Positions 1-10,213 are shown, counted from the stretch's first letter. The stretch is 54,027 bases of DNA from Anaeromyxobacter oryzisoli (GCF_022690765.1 NZ_JALCZA010000032.1:1-54027); one strand, 5' to 3'. Made by a program: numbers and translations. Notes: generated by a model from the sequence alone, not told the origin.

Positions 1-244
1 GCGCCTCGTCGGCGGCGAGGGCCAGCCCCGGCGCGGCGACGACGGTGGCGAGCCCCGCCGCGCCACCCGGCCCGCCGAGGTCCCAGAGCACCACCGCGGC
101 CGCCGTCTCCGCCACGCGCCGCCCCGCGTCGCGGGGCTCCGCCTCGCCCGCGAGCGCGAGCTCCTCGCGCGAGGCGACGCGCGCCGCGAGGCCGTCGCGG
201 GCGAGCGGATCGGCGGACACGACGAGGACCCGCGGCGGCTCCAT
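1..244 (-). CDS. Response regulator receiver domain, partial (cut by window edge)
   Basis: The open frame begins at an ATG at 244 and runs off the left edge with no stop, giving 81 residues. The start MEPPRVLVVSADPLARDGL has the beta1 strand and loop of a CheY-like receiver in the NarL/LuxR style (compare the usual IDDHPLxRxGL). Asp55 in VVLWDLGG sits where the phosphoacceptor is expected. The two acidic residues that normally bind Mg2+ at the end of beta1 are replaced by Ser10 and Ala11, with only Asp12 nearby, so phosphorylation may be atypical. The output domain lies outside the window and cannot be named. It is divergent from the protease genes, with 209 bases between the two starts. Confidence 0.7.
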   Translation of the reverse strand, partial: MEPPRVLVVSADPLARDGLAARVASREELALAGEAEPRDAGRRVAETAAAVVLWDLGGPGGAAGLATVVAAPGLALAADEA

Positions 245-453
245 GGGAAGTGCATCTAACCGCCCGGCCGCGGGTCGGCCCGGGCCGCGATCGCCGCCCG
301 CCTGCGCGCCCGGCTCGGGGCTCCGCCGCCCCCCCCCCCGCCCTCCCCGTCCGACCAGGTCCCCTGCTGGCCCTCCAGCCGATGTCCGCGCCGCGCGTCC
401 TTCGTAGGCTTCCTCCCGTGCGGCGCCCCGCCGCCGGAAGGAAGCCTGGAGCC

Positions 454-1358
454 ATGGAAGCCGACGTCCTCACGCAGCTCTCCACCCGGCTCGCCGACCT
501 CGCCGCGCGGGGGGCCGCCCACGTCGTCCGCGTCGGCGGTCGGCGCGCCCCCTCCTCCGGCGTCGTCTGGTCGGCCGACGGCATCGTCGTCACTACCCAC
601 CACACGCTCGATCGCGCCGAAGGGGTCGTCCTCGGGCTCCCCTCCGGCGCGGAGGTGGAGGCGGAGCTGGTCGGGCGCGATCCCACCACCGATCTCGCCG
701 TCCTTCGCGCCGCCGCGGGCGGGCTCGAGCCCGCCGCCTGGGCGGACGAGGCGGCGCTCCGGCCCGGCCAGCTCGTCCTCGGGATCTCGCGCCCCGGCCG
801 CACCCCGCGCGCCGAGCTCGCCACCCTCGTCCGCGCCGGCGGGCCGTTCCGCGCCCCGGGCGGCGGGAAGATCGGCCGCTTCCTCGAGACCACCGTGGAG
901 CGCCACCCGGGCGTCTCCGGCGCGCTCGTCCTCGGGGCCGACGGCGCCGGGATCGGCCTCGCCACCGCGGGGCTCCACCGCGGCGCGGTGCTCGCGGTCC
1001 CGCCCTCGACGCTCTCGCGCGTGGTGAAGGCCCTCCTCACCCACGGCGAGATCCGCCGCGGGTACCTCGGCATCGCCACCACCCCGGTGGCGCTCCCCGA
1101 CGAGGTCCGCGCCGCGACCGGCGAGGAGCTCGGGCTCCTCGTCTCGCGCGTCGAGCCGGAGAGCCCGGCGGCGCGGGCGGGACTCCTCCTCGGCGACGCG
1201 ATCCTCTCGGTCGGCGGCGAGCGGCTCCAGGATCCCTCCGAGCTCCTCGCGCTCCTCGCCGAGGACCGGATCGGCGACACCGTGACGGTGAAGGTGCTCC
1301 GGGCCGGCGAGGTGCGCGACGTGGCGATCACCGTCGGCGCCCGCGGTGGGGGGACGTC

Positions 1359-1362
<4 letters not shown>
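454..1362 (+). CDS. HtrA/DegP-like trypsin-family protein with PDZ domain (first of a tandem pair)
   Basis: 302 residues. A chymotrypsin-fold domain (about 1-190) is followed by one PDZ domain (about 200-300, with GYLGI and SPAARAGLLLGDAIL). The candidate triad is His50 (TTHHTL), Asp80 (TTDLAV) and Ser155 (HPGVSGALV). The usual GNSGGPL around the serine is degenerate and Gly157 is replaced by Ala, so the oxyanion hole may be weak and peptidase activity uncertain. No signal peptide or membrane segment is visible at this start, which is unlike periplasmic DegP/DegS and suggests a cytoplasmic protein. The ATG at 454 is preceded by a GGAAGGAAG stretch and places the protein start at the domain boundary; earlier in-frame starts add only low-complexity sequence. 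It overlaps the next gene by GTGA, so the two are probably translationally coupled. Confidence 0.8.
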
Positions 1363-2261
<899 letters not shown>

Positions 2262-2381
2262 GCACGGGGGGTAGGTGCCGCGCCAACGCGCGGATCCTGA
2301 CCGCGCCCCTGCGCAGCCCGAAACGGCGCGCGGGACGGCCAGCGCCGCCCCGCGCAGATCCTCGCACCCGGTCGAGGGGCG

Positions 2382-3056
2382 CTATTTGCCCATCTCGTGT
2401 CCCGCGCCGGTCCCGGTCTCCGGGGCGCCCGACGGCGTGCGCCCCTGCCGCTGCATGCTCTTCTTCTCGGCCTTCGCGATCTTCTCCACGCGCTTCGCCT
2501 CCTGGAGGTGCGTCTGCATCCCGGCGTGCGTCTGCTCCAGGAAGGCGGCGAGGTCGGCCTGCTTCTCCTTGCGCGCCTCCTTCGCGAGCTTGTTCACGTC
2601 CTTCACGTCCTTCTCGTGGTCCTTCACCATCTGGTTCATGTACGCCTTGTCGAACTCGGCGCCGGTCTTGGTGTGGACCTTCTGCATCGTCTTCTGCGAG
2701 TCCTTCTGCGCGTCCTGGAAGGCCTTGCCGTTCAGGTCCACGCCGAGGCCCTGCGCGAGCTCGGTGAGCTTGGCGTCGTTCTTCTGGTGATCGTCCACCA
2801 TCCGCTGCGCGAACGACTTCACCTGCTCGTCGGTCGCCGAGCTCTGGCCCGCCTGGCCCATCTGGATCTCGGCCTGGTTCGCGGCGTGCAGCCGCTCGAG
2901 GCCGTCGCTCAGGGTCTTCTTCACCGCTCCGCCGGCCTTCGCGGCGGTCGGCGCACCGGAGGTGCCGCCCGTGCTGTCCTGCGCGCGGGCGTTCCCGGCG
3001 AACGAGATGGCGGCAGCGAGCGCCGCCGCGAGACCCCAACATTGGCTCCTGATCAT
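2382..3056 (-). CDS. Secreted DUF4142 family protein
   Basis: 224 residues starting MIRSQCWGLAAALAAA, a signal peptide ending near the NARAQD cleavage region. The mature part is a charged four-helix bundle of the DUF4142 (ferritin-like) type, with motifs HAANQAEIQMGQ, FAQRMVDDHQKND and AYMNQMVKDHEKDV that supply the His/Glu/Asp pairs typical of the family. The C-terminus (from about 180) is a Lys/Glu-rich helix and a Gly-rich tail ending HEMGK. The ATG at 3056 is preceded by a strong purine tract (AGGGAGGGAGAG). DUF4142 proteins are exported and linked to envelope stress in some species; no enzymatic role is established. It stands alone, and its 5' side faces the FHA gene across a 307-base gap. 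Confidence 0.85.
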   Translation of the reverse strand: MIRSQCWGLAAALAAAISFAGNARAQDSTGGTSGAPTAAKAGGAVKKTLSDGLERLHAANQAEIQMGQAGQSSATDEQVKSFAQRMVDDHQKNDAKLTELAQGLGVDLNGKAFQDAQKDSQKTMQKVHTKTGAEFDKAYMNQMVKDHEKDVKDVNKLAKEARKEKQADLAAFLEQTHAGMQTHLQEAKRVEKIAKAEKKSMQRQGRTPSGAPETGTGAGHEMGK

Positions 3057-3363
3057 CTCTCTCCCTCCCTGTCCGAGTGCCGTCCGGCCCTCCGGCGGTA
3101 AAGGTGGGGAGGGGACGGACCCACGGCACGTGGCGCGCGGGCGATCGCCCCGCATCGGCGCGGCCCGCCGAGGGGACGCCCGGCGAGCGGCTGGCCGCCG
3201 GCTGGCCGGCGCGGATCGCCCACCGCCCGGCGCCCTCGGCGCGGCCTCGATCCGGGCGAGCGCCGGGCGTCGAGCATCCCGCCGGGCGCGGAGACGCGGC
3301 GGCGGTCCCGGTCGGCCACGCCGCCCCCTTCACTCACCGGTTGGGGCGTGCTAACGCCATGGC
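3057..3363. other. Divergent intergenic region between DUF4142 and FHA genes
   Basis: 307 bases with no supported gene. It must contain promoters for both divergent genes, and the purine-rich ribosome site of the DUF4142 gene lies at its left end. I see no clear -35/-10 pair, operator or hairpin that stands out from the high GC background. Confidence 0.5.
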
Positions 3364-3756
3364 ATGGCGAACCTCGACGAGACGCGGGTGAGCGGCGCCC
3401 CGCAGGACACCGGCCGGACCGCGACGCCGCCGGCCTCGCTCGTGACGGTGCACTCCGCGGACGCCCACGAGGAGGGCCGTCGCCTGCCGCTCGGCGACGC
3501 GGACGTGACGCTCGGGCGCGAGGCGGACAACACGGTGGTGATCGGCTCGGACCAGGCGTCCCGCCGCCACGCGCGGATCTTCGTGTCCGGCGGCGCGCAC
3601 GTGCTCGTCGATCTCGACTCGACGAACGGGACCTACCTGAACTCGAAGCTCGTGAAGGAGCAGACGCTCCGCGACGGCGACGTGATCCGGATCGCCACGA
3701 CGGTGCTGAAGTACGCTTGCCCGGACCGGGCGAAGACCTCTCCCGGCCGAGGCTAG
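3364..3756 (+). CDS. Small FHA-domain protein
   Basis: 130 residues, essentially one forkhead-associated domain (about 25-118). The phosphothreonine-binding signatures are all present: the LGREADNTVVI strand, SRRHARI (Ser and His of the binding loop) and STNGTYLN (the Asn-Gly turn). The 24-residue N-terminus is Thr/Ser-rich (LDETRV, DTGRTATPP), and the T in DETR could be a kinase target for self or partner binding. FHA proteins bind pThr peptides produced by Ser/Thr kinases, which are abundant in myxobacteria. Its stop codon is shared as a CTAG palindrome with the converging sufT gene. Confidence 0.9.
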   Translation: MANLDETRVSGAPQDTGRTATPPASLVTVHSADAHEEGRRLPLGDADVTLGREADNTVVIGSDQASRRHARIFVSGGAHVLVDLDSTNGTYLNSKLVKEQTLRDGDVIRIATTVLKYACPDRAKTSPGRG

Positions 3757-4310
3757 AACCCGAGCTGCAGCCTGGCCGCCTCGCTCATCCGCGACGGATC
3801 CCACGGCGGGTCGAACACGAGCTCCACCGCGACGTCCTCGACGCCGGGCACGCCGAGCACCTTCTGCCGGACGTCCTCGACGAGGATTGGTCCTATCCCG
3901 CAGCCGGGGGCGGTGAGCGTCATGTTCACGAGGACCCGGTGCCCGCCGCCCTCCATCGGCTCCGAGGCGACGAGGTACACGAGCCCGAGCTCGACGATGC
4001 TCGCGGGGATCTCCGGGTCGTAGACCGTCCCGAGGGCATCCCAGACCTTCTGCTCGTCGAACGGCCCCTCGGCCGCGGCGGCCCGGGCGGCGGCGGCCCG
4101 GGCGACCTCGGCGACGATCTCCGGCCCGAGCGCGTCCGCGTCCTTCCCGTCCACGCGCACCAGCCCGCCGCGCGCGGTCATGGCGGTGATCTGGCCGCCG
4201 AGCGTCTGCTGCACCACGAGCCGCGTCCCGGCGGGCAGCGTCATCCGGTTGCCCAGCGGGATCTGCAGCGCCTCGACGTCGCGAACGGTGGTCACGGGGG
4301 TGTGTGGCAT
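3753..4310 (-). CDS. sufT: SufT-like MIP18/DUF59 iron-sulfur cluster assembly protein
   Basis: 185 residues. The C-terminal half is a MIP18/DUF59 domain (about 88-185): WDALGTVYDPEIPASIVELGLVY, then NMTLTAPGCGIGP with the single conserved Cys, then DPPWDPSRMSEAARLQLG. The N-terminal 85 residues form the extra beta-rich domain typical of SufT (LPAGTRLVVQQTLGGQ). SufT proteins help deliver or mature Fe-S clusters under high demand. It is the last gene of the suf operon, 7 bases after sufU, and is convergent with the FHA gene, so there is no room for an intrinsic terminator between them. Confidence 0.9.
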   Translation of the reverse strand: MPHTPVTTVRDVEALQIPLGNRMTLPAGTRLVVQQTLGGQITAMTARGGLVRVDGKDADALGPEIVAEVARAAAARAAAAEGPFDEQKVWDALGTVYDPEIPASIVELGLVYLVASEPMEGGGHRVLVNMTLTAPGCGIGPILVEDVRQKVLGVPGVEDVAVELVFDPPWDPSRMSEAARLQLGF

Positions 4311-4317
4311 GGGATCC

Positions 4318-4770
4318 CTACTCCGTGGAGACCGGCGCCGCGGCGCCCTTGAGCGCCTGGCGAAGCGCGTGCCAGGCGAGGCTCGCGCACTTCACCCGGG
4401 TCGGGTAGTCGTGCACGCCGCCGAAGACGGCGAGCTTCCCGAGCGCGTCGTCGTCGCCCAGGCGCGGCCCCTCGGTGACGAGCGCGTGGAAGCGCTCGAA
4501 CAGCGCGTCGATCTCCGCGGGCGTCTTCCCCTTCACGACCCCGGTCATCACCGAGGCGGACGCCTTCGAGATCGCGCAGCCGCTCCCCTCGAACCGGGCC
4601 GCGGCGACGCGGCCGCCGTCCAGTCGCACGTGCACGGTGATCCGGTCGCCGCAGAGCGGGTTCAGCCCCTCGGCGTGGTGGGTCTCGCCCTCCAGCGGCC
4701 CGAAGTTGCGCGGCCGCTTGCTGTGGTCGAGGACGACCTCCTGGTACAGGTCGGCGAGCTCATCGGACAT
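4318..4770 (-). CDS. sufU: SufU zinc-dependent sulfurtransferase / scaffold-like protein
   Basis: 150 residues, IscU/NifU-N fold. The zinc-site residues of SufU are present: Cys40 and Asp42 (NPLCGDR), Cys65 (GSGCAIS) and Cys128 (VKCASLAW). The 18-20 residue insertion between the second and third Cys blocks that separates SufU from IscU is consistent with the spacing seen. SufU accepts the persulfide from SufS and passes sulfur to the SufBCD complex. The start MSDELADLYQ at 4770 matches the family N-terminus; an upstream start would add a low-complexity leader. It sits 57 bases downstream of sufS in the operon. Confidence 0.93.
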   Translation of the reverse strand: MSDELADLYQEVVLDHSKRPRNFGPLEGETHHAEGLNPLCGDRITVHVRLDGGRVAAARFEGSGCAISKASASVMTGVVKGKTPAEIDALFERFHALVTEGPRLGDDDALGKLAVFGGVHDYPTRVKCASLAWHALRQALKGAAAPVSTE

Positions 4771-4827
4771 GGCAGGCCGCCCCGCGGCAGGTGCGCGCCG
4801 CGGCGCGTCCACTGTAAGGAAATGGGT

Positions 4828-6123
4828 TCACGCGAAGATCTCCCGGACCGCGTGCAGCGCGCGCACGAGCTGCTCGATCTCGCGGGGCGTGCTGTAGGCG
4901 GCGAAGGACGCGCGCAGCGTCGCCGAGAGCCCGAGGCGGGCGAGGAGCGGCTGCGCGCAGTGATGACCGGCGCGGACGGCGACGCCGTGCCGGTCGAGGA
5001 TCGTCCCCGCGTCGTGCGGGTGGACGTCCCCGAGCAGGAAGGAGATCGCGCCCGCCCGCTCGCGCGGCGCCCCGATGATCCGGAGCTCCGGCACCTCGGC
5101 GAGCGCGGCGGCGGCGGTGTCGAGGATCGCCCGCTCGTGCGCCGCGATCGCCTCGAGCCCCACCTCCCCCACCCAGTCGAGCGCGGCGCCGAGGCCGACG
5201 GCGCCGGCGATGTGTGGCGTCCCCGCCTCGAACTTGTACGGGAGGGCGTTGAAGGTGGTCTTCTCGAAGGAGACCGACAGGATCATGTCGCCGCCGCCCT
5301 GCCAGGGCGGCATCTCCTCGAGCAGCGCCCGGCGGCCCCAGAGGACCCCGATGCCGGTCGGTCCGTAGATCTTGTGGCCGCTGAACGCGTAGAAGTCCGC
5401 TCCCGCCCGGCCGACGTCGAAGCCGAGGTGCGGCGCCCCCTGCGCGCCGTCCACGAGCACCGGGACGCCCCTCGCGTGGGCGCGCTCGATGATCTCCGCG
5501 ATGGGCGTCACCGTGCCGAGCGCGTTCGAGACCTGCGTGACCGCGAGGAGGCGGGTGCGGGGCCCGAGCAGCCGGTCGAGGGCGTCGAGCTCGAGGTCGC
5601 CCGCGTCGCTGATGGGGACGACCTTCAGCGCCGCGCCCTTCTCCTGGCACAGGAGCTGCCAGGGGACGATGTTCGAGTGGTGCTCGAGGCACGTGACGAG
5701 GATCTCGTCGCCGGGCCCGACGCGCTGGCGCCCGAAGGTCTGCGCGACGAGGTTCACCGCCTCGGTGGTCCCCCGCACGAAGATCACCTCGTGCGGATCG
5801 TCGGTCCCGAGGAAGCGCGCCACCTTCACGCGCGCCGCCTCCTGGGCGCGCGTCGCGCGCTCGGAGAGGAGGTGGACGCCGCGGTGGACGTTCGCGTTGT
5901 CCTCCTCGTAGTACCGCCGGATCGCGTCGATCACCGCCCGCGGCTTCTGCGACGTCGCGGCGTTGTCGAGGTAGGCGAGGGGCTTGCCGCGCACCGGCCG
6001 CGCGAGGATCGGGAACTGGGCCCGGATCGCCTCCACGTCGTAGCCGGCCCGGGCCGGCGCCGTGTCGCGCCGCGCGATCGGCCGCGCCGCCGTCTCGCGC
6101 TCGTCGAGGGCTCGCGAGGTCAT
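4828..6123 (-). CDS. sufS: SufS cysteine desulfurase
   Basis: 431 residues, class V aminotransferase fold, PLP-dependent, converting cysteine to alanine with a persulfide on the enzyme. Visible signatures: AYLDNAATSQKP near the N-terminus, a substrate-loop EHHSNIVPWQ, the PLP lysine in FSGHKIYGPTGIG, and the active-site cysteine at about residue 389 in RAGHHCAQP, the type II (SufS) arrangement. A roughly 28-residue N-terminal extension precedes the usual start of the fold. The ATG at 6123 overlaps the sufD stop by ATGA. It is followed by sufU, which fits the SufS-SufU pair. Confidence 0.95.
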   Translation of the reverse strand: MTSRALDERETAARPIARRDTAPARAGYDVEAIRAQFPILARPVRGKPLAYLDNAATSQKPRAVIDAIRRYYEEDNANVHRGVHLLSERATRAQEAARVKVARFLGTDDPHEVIFVRGTTEAVNLVAQTFGRQRVGPGDEILVTCLEHHSNIVPWQLLCQEKGAALKVVPISDAGDLELDALDRLLGPRTRLLAVTQVSNALGTVTPIAEIIERAHARGVPVLVDGAQGAPHLGFDVGRAGADFYAFSGHKIYGPTGIGVLWGRRALLEEMPPWQGGGDMILSVSFEKTTFNALPYKFEAGTPHIAGAVGLGAALDWVGEVGLEAIAAHERAILDTAAAALAEVPELRIIGAPRERAGAISFLLGDVHPHDAGTILDRHGVAVRAGHHCAQPLLARLGLSATLRASFAAYSTPREIEQLVRALHAVREIFA

Positions 6124-7424
6124 GCCGCCTCCACGATCCGCCCCGCCGCGGGGAGCCGGGCCATCACGAGCGCCTTCCCCCGCGCCCGCAGCGCGGCGGG
6201 GCCGATCCGGTCCACCATCTCCGCCGCGAACGCCCAGATGAGGAGGCTGCGCGCCTCCGCCTCCGGGACGCCGCGCGAGCGCAGGTAGAAGAGCGCCGCC
6301 TCGTCGAGCTGACCGACCGTCCCGCCGTGGCCGCACTTCACGTCGTCGGCGAAGATCTCGAGCTGCGGCTTCGTGTCCACGACCGCGTCCCGGGAGAGGA
6401 GGAGGTTCGAGCTCGTCTGACGCGCGTTGGTCTTCTGCGCGCCGGGGAGGACGCGGATCCGGCCGGCGAACACGCCGCGCGATCGGCCGTCCAGGATCCC
6501 CTTGTAGGTCTCGGTGGTGGTGCACCTCGGGACCGCGTGCTCGACCCACGAGAACGCGTCCTGGACCCGCGCGCCGTCGGCCATGAACAGGCCGGAGACC
6601 GCGAGCTCCCCGCCCTCGCCCGCGAGGCGGACTCGCACCTCGGTGCGGCCGATCTGCCCGCCGAGGGAGAGGCCGTGCGCGACGAGGCGCGAGGCGGCCG
6701 CTTGCTCGGCGAACAGCGTGCTCACGTGGAAGGCGCGCGGGCCGTCGTCCTGGAGCTTCACGTGCTCGACCTGCGCGCCCTCGCCGAGGACGAGCTCGGT
6801 CACCGCGTTCACGAGGTAGACGTCCCCGGTGCCGAGGTAGATCTCGGCGAGCGTCGCGCGCGCCCCGGCCCCGGCGACCACCAGCACCCGCGGGCTCGCC
6901 GCCACCGGGTGCTCCGCCCCGCCCGCGAAGACGAGCTCGATCGGCGCCTCGACCTCGGCGCCGGGCGGCAGCAGGAGGAACGCGCCGTCCTCGAGCAGCG
7001 CGGCGTTCGCGGCGACGAAGGGGAGCGCGGCGGGGGCGGCGAGCCGGCCGAGGTGCGGGCGGATCGCCTCGGGGGCGTGGTGGAGCACGTCGGCGAGGCT
7101 CGCGAGGACCGCCCCGGCGGGGAGCCGCGCGCCGGTGGAGAGGTCGCGCCGGAAGCGGCCGTTCTCGAAGACGAGCCGGGCCCCGGCCGGCGCCGGAGCG
7201 CCGGCGAGGAGCCGCGCGGCGGGGCCCTCCGCCTCCGGCGGGGCGGTGAAGGTCACCTCCGCGAGCGCGGCGAGGTTGGTGAAGCGCCAGTCCTCGTCCC
7301 GGGTGGTGGGCAGCCCCGCGGACCGGAAGCGCGCGACGGCGGCCTGCCGGGCCTCGGCGAGCCAGGCGGGCTCGGCGTGCGCGCGGTGCAGCGCCGAGAG
7401 GCTCCGGGCGGCGGCGGAGGTCAC
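6120..7424 (-). CDS. sufD: SufD Fe-S cluster assembly protein
   Basis: 434 residues. The C-terminal beta-helix has the SufB/SufD hallmarks: TETYKGILDGRSRGVFAG, NARQTSSNLLLS, KPQLEIFADDVKCGHGGTVG with the conserved Cys-His pair, and a C-terminal helical region (LFYLRSRGVPEAEARSLL). SufD partners SufB and SufC in the scaffold complex and is linked to iron acquisition. The GTG start at 7424 overlaps the sufC stop as GTGA. A longer upstream reading would add a Gly/Arg-rich leader inside sufC and is rejected. Confidence 0.94.
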   Translation of the reverse strand: MTSAAARSLSALHRAHAEPAWLAEARQAAVARFRSAGLPTTRDEDWRFTNLAALAEVTFTAPPEAEGPAARLLAGAPAPAGARLVFENGRFRRDLSTGARLPAGAVLASLADVLHHAPEAIRPHLGRLAAPAALPFVAANAALLEDGAFLLLPPGAEVEAPIELVFAGGAEHPVAASPRVLVVAGAGARATLAEIYLGTGDVYLVNAVTELVLGEGAQVEHVKLQDDGPRAFHVSTLFAEQAAASRLVAHGLSLGGQIGRTEVRVRLAGEGGELAVSGLFMADGARVQDAFSWVEHAVPRCTTTETYKGILDGRSRGVFAGRIRVLPGAQKTNARQTSSNLLLSRDAVVDTKPQLEIFADDVKCGHGGTVGQLDEAALFYLRSRGVPEAEARSLLIWAFAAEMVDRIGPAALRARGKALVMARLPAAGRIVEAA

Positions 7425-8230
7425 GAGACCGCCTCCGCGGCGCGCGCCACCTCCGGTCCCATCCCGTCCGCCCACGCGTAGCCGGTCCGCTCGAGCTCGT
7501 CAGCGAGCTCCGGCCCGCCCGAGCGCACGATCCGACCGCCGGCCATGACGTGCACCCGGTCCGGCCGGACGTACTCGAGGAGCCGCTTGTAGTGCGTGAC
7601 GAGGACGACCGCGCGATCCGGCCGGCGGAGCGCGTTCACGCCGCCCGCGACGACCCGCAGGGCGTCGATGTCCAGCCCGGAGTCGATCTCGTCGAGGACC
7701 GCGAGCCGCGGCTCGAGGACCGCCATCTGGAAGATCTCGTTCCGCTTCCGCTCGCCGCCGGAGAAGCCCTCGTTCACCGAGCGGCTCCCGAACGAGGGAT
7801 CGAGCGCGACGAGCTTCATCTTCTCCTTCGCGAAGGAGAGGAAGTCCATCGCGTCGAGCTCCTCCTCGCCGCGCGCGCGCCGGATCGCGTTCAGGGCGGT
7901 GCGGAGGAAGTAGAGGTTGGCCACCCCGGGGATCTCCACCGGGTACTGGAACCCGAGGAACACGCCGGCCGCGGCGCGCGCCTCCGGCACGAGCGCGAGG
8001 AGGTCCTGTCCGAGGTAGGTGACCTGACCGCCGGTCACCTCGTAGGCGTCGCGCCCGGCCAGCACGCCGGCGAAGGTGGACTTCCCGGAGCCGTTCGGCC
8101 CCATGATCGCGTGCACCTCGCCGGCCCCGATCCGCAGATCGACGCCCTTGAGGATCTCGCGATCCGCGACCTTCGCGCGGAGCCCCGCGACGTCCAGGAT
8201 GGTCTCCGCGTCCGCCTTCACCTCGGTCAT
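7421..8230 (-). CDS. sufC: SufC ATPase of the SufBCD complex
   Basis: 269 residues, a single ABC-type ATPase: Walker [10 protein letters not shown], the SufC-specific [13 protein letters not shown] region, signature [11 protein letters not shown], Walker [14 protein letters not shown] and switch His in VTHYKRLL. It is cytosolic; its ATP-driven closure changes the SufB-SufD interface during cluster assembly. ATG 8230 overlaps the sufB stop (ATGA). Length is normal (about 250) apart from a short C-terminal tail. Confidence 0.96.
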   Translation of the reverse strand: MTEVKADAETILDVAGLRAKVADREILKGVDLRIGAGEVHAIMGPNGSGKSTFAGVLAGRDAYEVTGGQVTYLGQDLLALVPEARAAAGVFLGFQYPVEIPGVANLYFLRTALNAIRRARGEEELDAMDFLSFAKEKMKLVALDPSFGSRSVNEGFSGGERKRNEIFQMAVLEPRLAVLDEIDSGLDIDALRVVAGGVNALRRPDRAVVLVTHYKRLLEYVRPDRVHVMAGGRIVRSGGPELADELERTGYAWADGMGPEVARAAEAVS

Positions 8231-9672
8231 CCCACGCTCCCTTCGAGGCTCATGCCGAGCAGCTTCTGGGCCTCCACCGCGAACTCCATCGGCAGCTCCT
8301 TCAAGACCTGCTTCGCGAACCCGTTCACGATCATCGAGACCGCGTCCTCCGGCGAGATGCCGCGCTGCCGGCAGTAGAAGAGCTGCTCCTCGTCGATCTT
8401 CGAGGTGGTCGCCTCGTGCTCCACCGTCGCGCTCGGGTTCCGCACCTCGATGTACGGGAACGTGTGGGCGCCGCACCGGTCGCCGATGAGGAGCGAGTCG
8501 CACTGCGAGTAGTTGCGAGCGCCCTCGGCCCCCTTCAACACCTTCACCAGGCCGCGGTAGGTGTTCTGCCCCTTCCCCGCGCTGATCCCCTTCGAGATGA
8601 TCGTCGAGCGGGTGTTCCGGCCGACGTGGATCATCTTCGTGCCGGTGTCCGCCTGCTGGAGGTGGTTCGTGAGGGCGACGGAGTAGAACTCGCCCACCGC
8701 GTCGTCGCCCTGGAGGATGCAGGACGGGTACTTCCAGGTGATCGCGGACCCCGTCTCGACCTGGGTCCAGCTGATCTTCGCGCGGCTCATCGCCTTTCCG
8801 CGCTTGGTGACGAAGTTGTAGATGCCGCCCTTCCCCTCGGCGTCGCCGGGGTACCAGTTCTGGACGGTGGAGTACTTGACGTGGGCGCCGTCGAGGGCGA
8901 CGAGCTCGACCACCGCGGCGTGGAGCTGGTTCTCGTCGCGCATCGGCGCGGTGCAGCCCTCGAGGTACGAGACGGACGCGCCCTCGTCGGCGACGATCAG
9001 CGTCCGCTCGAACTGGCCGGTGTCCTTCGCGTTGATCCGGAAGTAGGTCGAGAGCTCCATCGGGCAGCGGACGCCCTTCGGGACGTACACGAAGCTGCCG
9101 TCGGAGAAGACCGCGCTGTTGAGCGCCGCGAAGAAGTTGTCGGTCGCCGGGACCACCGAGCCGAGGTACCGCTCGACCAGGGCCGGGTGCTGGCGGACCG
9201 CCTCGGAGAAAGAGCAGAAGACGATCCCGAGCTCGGCGAGCTTCTTCTTGTAGGTCGTCGCCACCGAGACCGAGTCGAAGACCGCGTCCACCGCGACCCC
9301 CGCGAGCCGCATCTGCTCCTCGAGCGGGATGCCGAGCTTCTGGAACGCGCGCTTGACCTCGGGGTCCACCTCGTCCATCGACCCGGGCGCCTTCCTCGGC
9401 CGCGGGGCGGAGTAATAGACGATGTCCTGGTAGTCGATCCGCGGGTAGCGGACGTTCGCCCAGGTCGGCTCCTCCATCTCGATCCAGCGCCGGTAGGCCT
9501 GGAGCCGCCACTCGAGCATGAAGCGCGGCTCGTCCTTCTTCGCGGAGATGAGGCGAATGACGTCCTCGGACAGGCCCTTCGGGACCTTGTCCTCGTCGAC
9601 GTCCGTGACGAAGCCGTACCGGTACTTCTGCTCGGTCAGCTCCTTCAGCTGCAGCCGCTCCGCCGTGCTCAT
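8227..9672 (-). CDS. sufB: SufB Fe-S cluster scaffold protein
   Basis: 481 residues, the usual SufB length. Motifs include [19 protein letters not shown], the VEEQ-like region, [45 protein letters not shown]-equivalent [32 protein letters not shown], and [20 protein letters not shown] near the site where sulfur is received. It is the main scaffold on which the cluster forms with SufC and SufD. The start at 9672 gives MSTAERLQL and overlaps the stop of the upstream Rrf2 regulator by ATGA, so regulator and scaffold are coupled. Confidence 0.96.
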   Translation of the reverse strand: MSTAERLQLKELTEQKYRYGFVTDVDEDKVPKGLSEDVIRLISAKKDEPRFMLEWRLQAYRRWIEMEEPTWANVRYPRIDYQDIVYYSAPRPRKAPGSMDEVDPEVKRAFQKLGIPLEEQMRLAGVAVDAVFDSVSVATTYKKKLAELGIVFCSFSEAVRQHPALVERYLGSVVPATDNFFAALNSAVFSDGSFVYVPKGVRCPMELSTYFRINAKDTGQFERTLIVADEGASVSYLEGCTAPMRDENQLHAAVVELVALDGAHVKYSTVQNWYPGDAEGKGGIYNFVTKRGKAMSRAKISWTQVETGSAITWKYPSCILQGDDAVGEFYSVALTNHLQQADTGTKMIHVGRNTRSTIISKGISAGKGQNTYRGLVKVLKGAEGARNYSQCDSLLIGDRCGAHTFPYIEVRNPSATVEHEATTSKIDEEQLFYCRQRGISPEDAVSMIVNGFAKQVLKELPMEFAVEAQKLLGMSLEGSVG

Positions 9673-10136
9673 GACGCGTGGACTCCGATCGTGATGGGGG
9701 CGCTCCCTGCGGCCTCGGCCGGCCCCGCCGGCACCCGGTCCGGCGCGATCGCCGAGAGCGGGAGGTTCTGCAGCGCGCCGTGGATGGCCCGGGACACGGG
9801 ATCCCAGCTCGACTTCGCGAGGCACGTCGCCTCGATGTCACAGCTCTGGAGCCCGGGCTGCACGCACTGGGTGAGCGCGATCGGACCCTCGAGCGCCTCG
9901 ACGATCTGCGCGACCGAGATCTGCTCCGCCGGGCGGGCGAGCCCGTACCCTCCGCGCCGCCCGCGGTGCGAGACCACGATCCCCGCCTTCGAGAGCTCCT
10001 TGCAGAGCTTCGAGACGGTCGGGAGGGGGACCTTCGAGCGCGCGGCGAGCTCCTGCGCCGTCAGCGTGTGACCGGTCCGCGCGAGGTGCGCGAGGAGCAC
10101 GATCGCGTAGTCGGTCAGCTTCGACATCCTGATCAT
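9669..10136 (-). CDS. Rrf2-family SUF operon regulator (IscR/SufR-like)
   Basis: 155 residues. The N-terminal winged helix (about 5-85) has [13 protein letters not shown], then the recognition helix [17 protein letters not shown] and the wing [11 protein letters not shown]. Three cysteines at 91, 99 and 105 match the [2Fe-2S] ligand layout of IscR (92, 98, 104), so it probably senses cluster status. It is the first gene of the suf operon and likely autoregulates it. The ATG at 10136 has a GGAGGTGG site 6 bases upstream; an in-frame ATG at 10127 lacks one. The Ala/Pro-rich C-terminus beyond residue 130 is not conserved. Confidence 0.92.
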   Translation of the reverse strand: MIRMSKLTDYAIVLLAHLARTGHTLTAQELAARSKVPLPTVSKLCKELSKAGIVVSHRGRRGGYGLARPAEQISVAQIVEALEGPIALTQCVQPGLQSCDIEATCLAKSSWDPVSRAIHGALQNLPLSAIAPDRVPAGPAEAAGSAPITIGVHAS

Positions 10137-10213
10137 CGGCCACCTCCGAGCCCTGCGGCCTCGGCGAGCTCACGCACGCGGCGGCGCCCTGGCGGGGGCG
10201 GCGCGAAGCGTCT

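Noticed and set aside
256-1044. Minus-strand open frame opposite the first HtrA-like gene
   Set aside because: Gly/Arg/Glu-rich antisense shadow; the plus-strand protein has protease and PDZ motifs.
4180-6288. 702-codon plus-strand open frame opposite sufT, sufU and sufS
   Set aside because: Antisense shadow of three well-identified suf genes; its composition is Val/Arg/Glu-biased with no domain.
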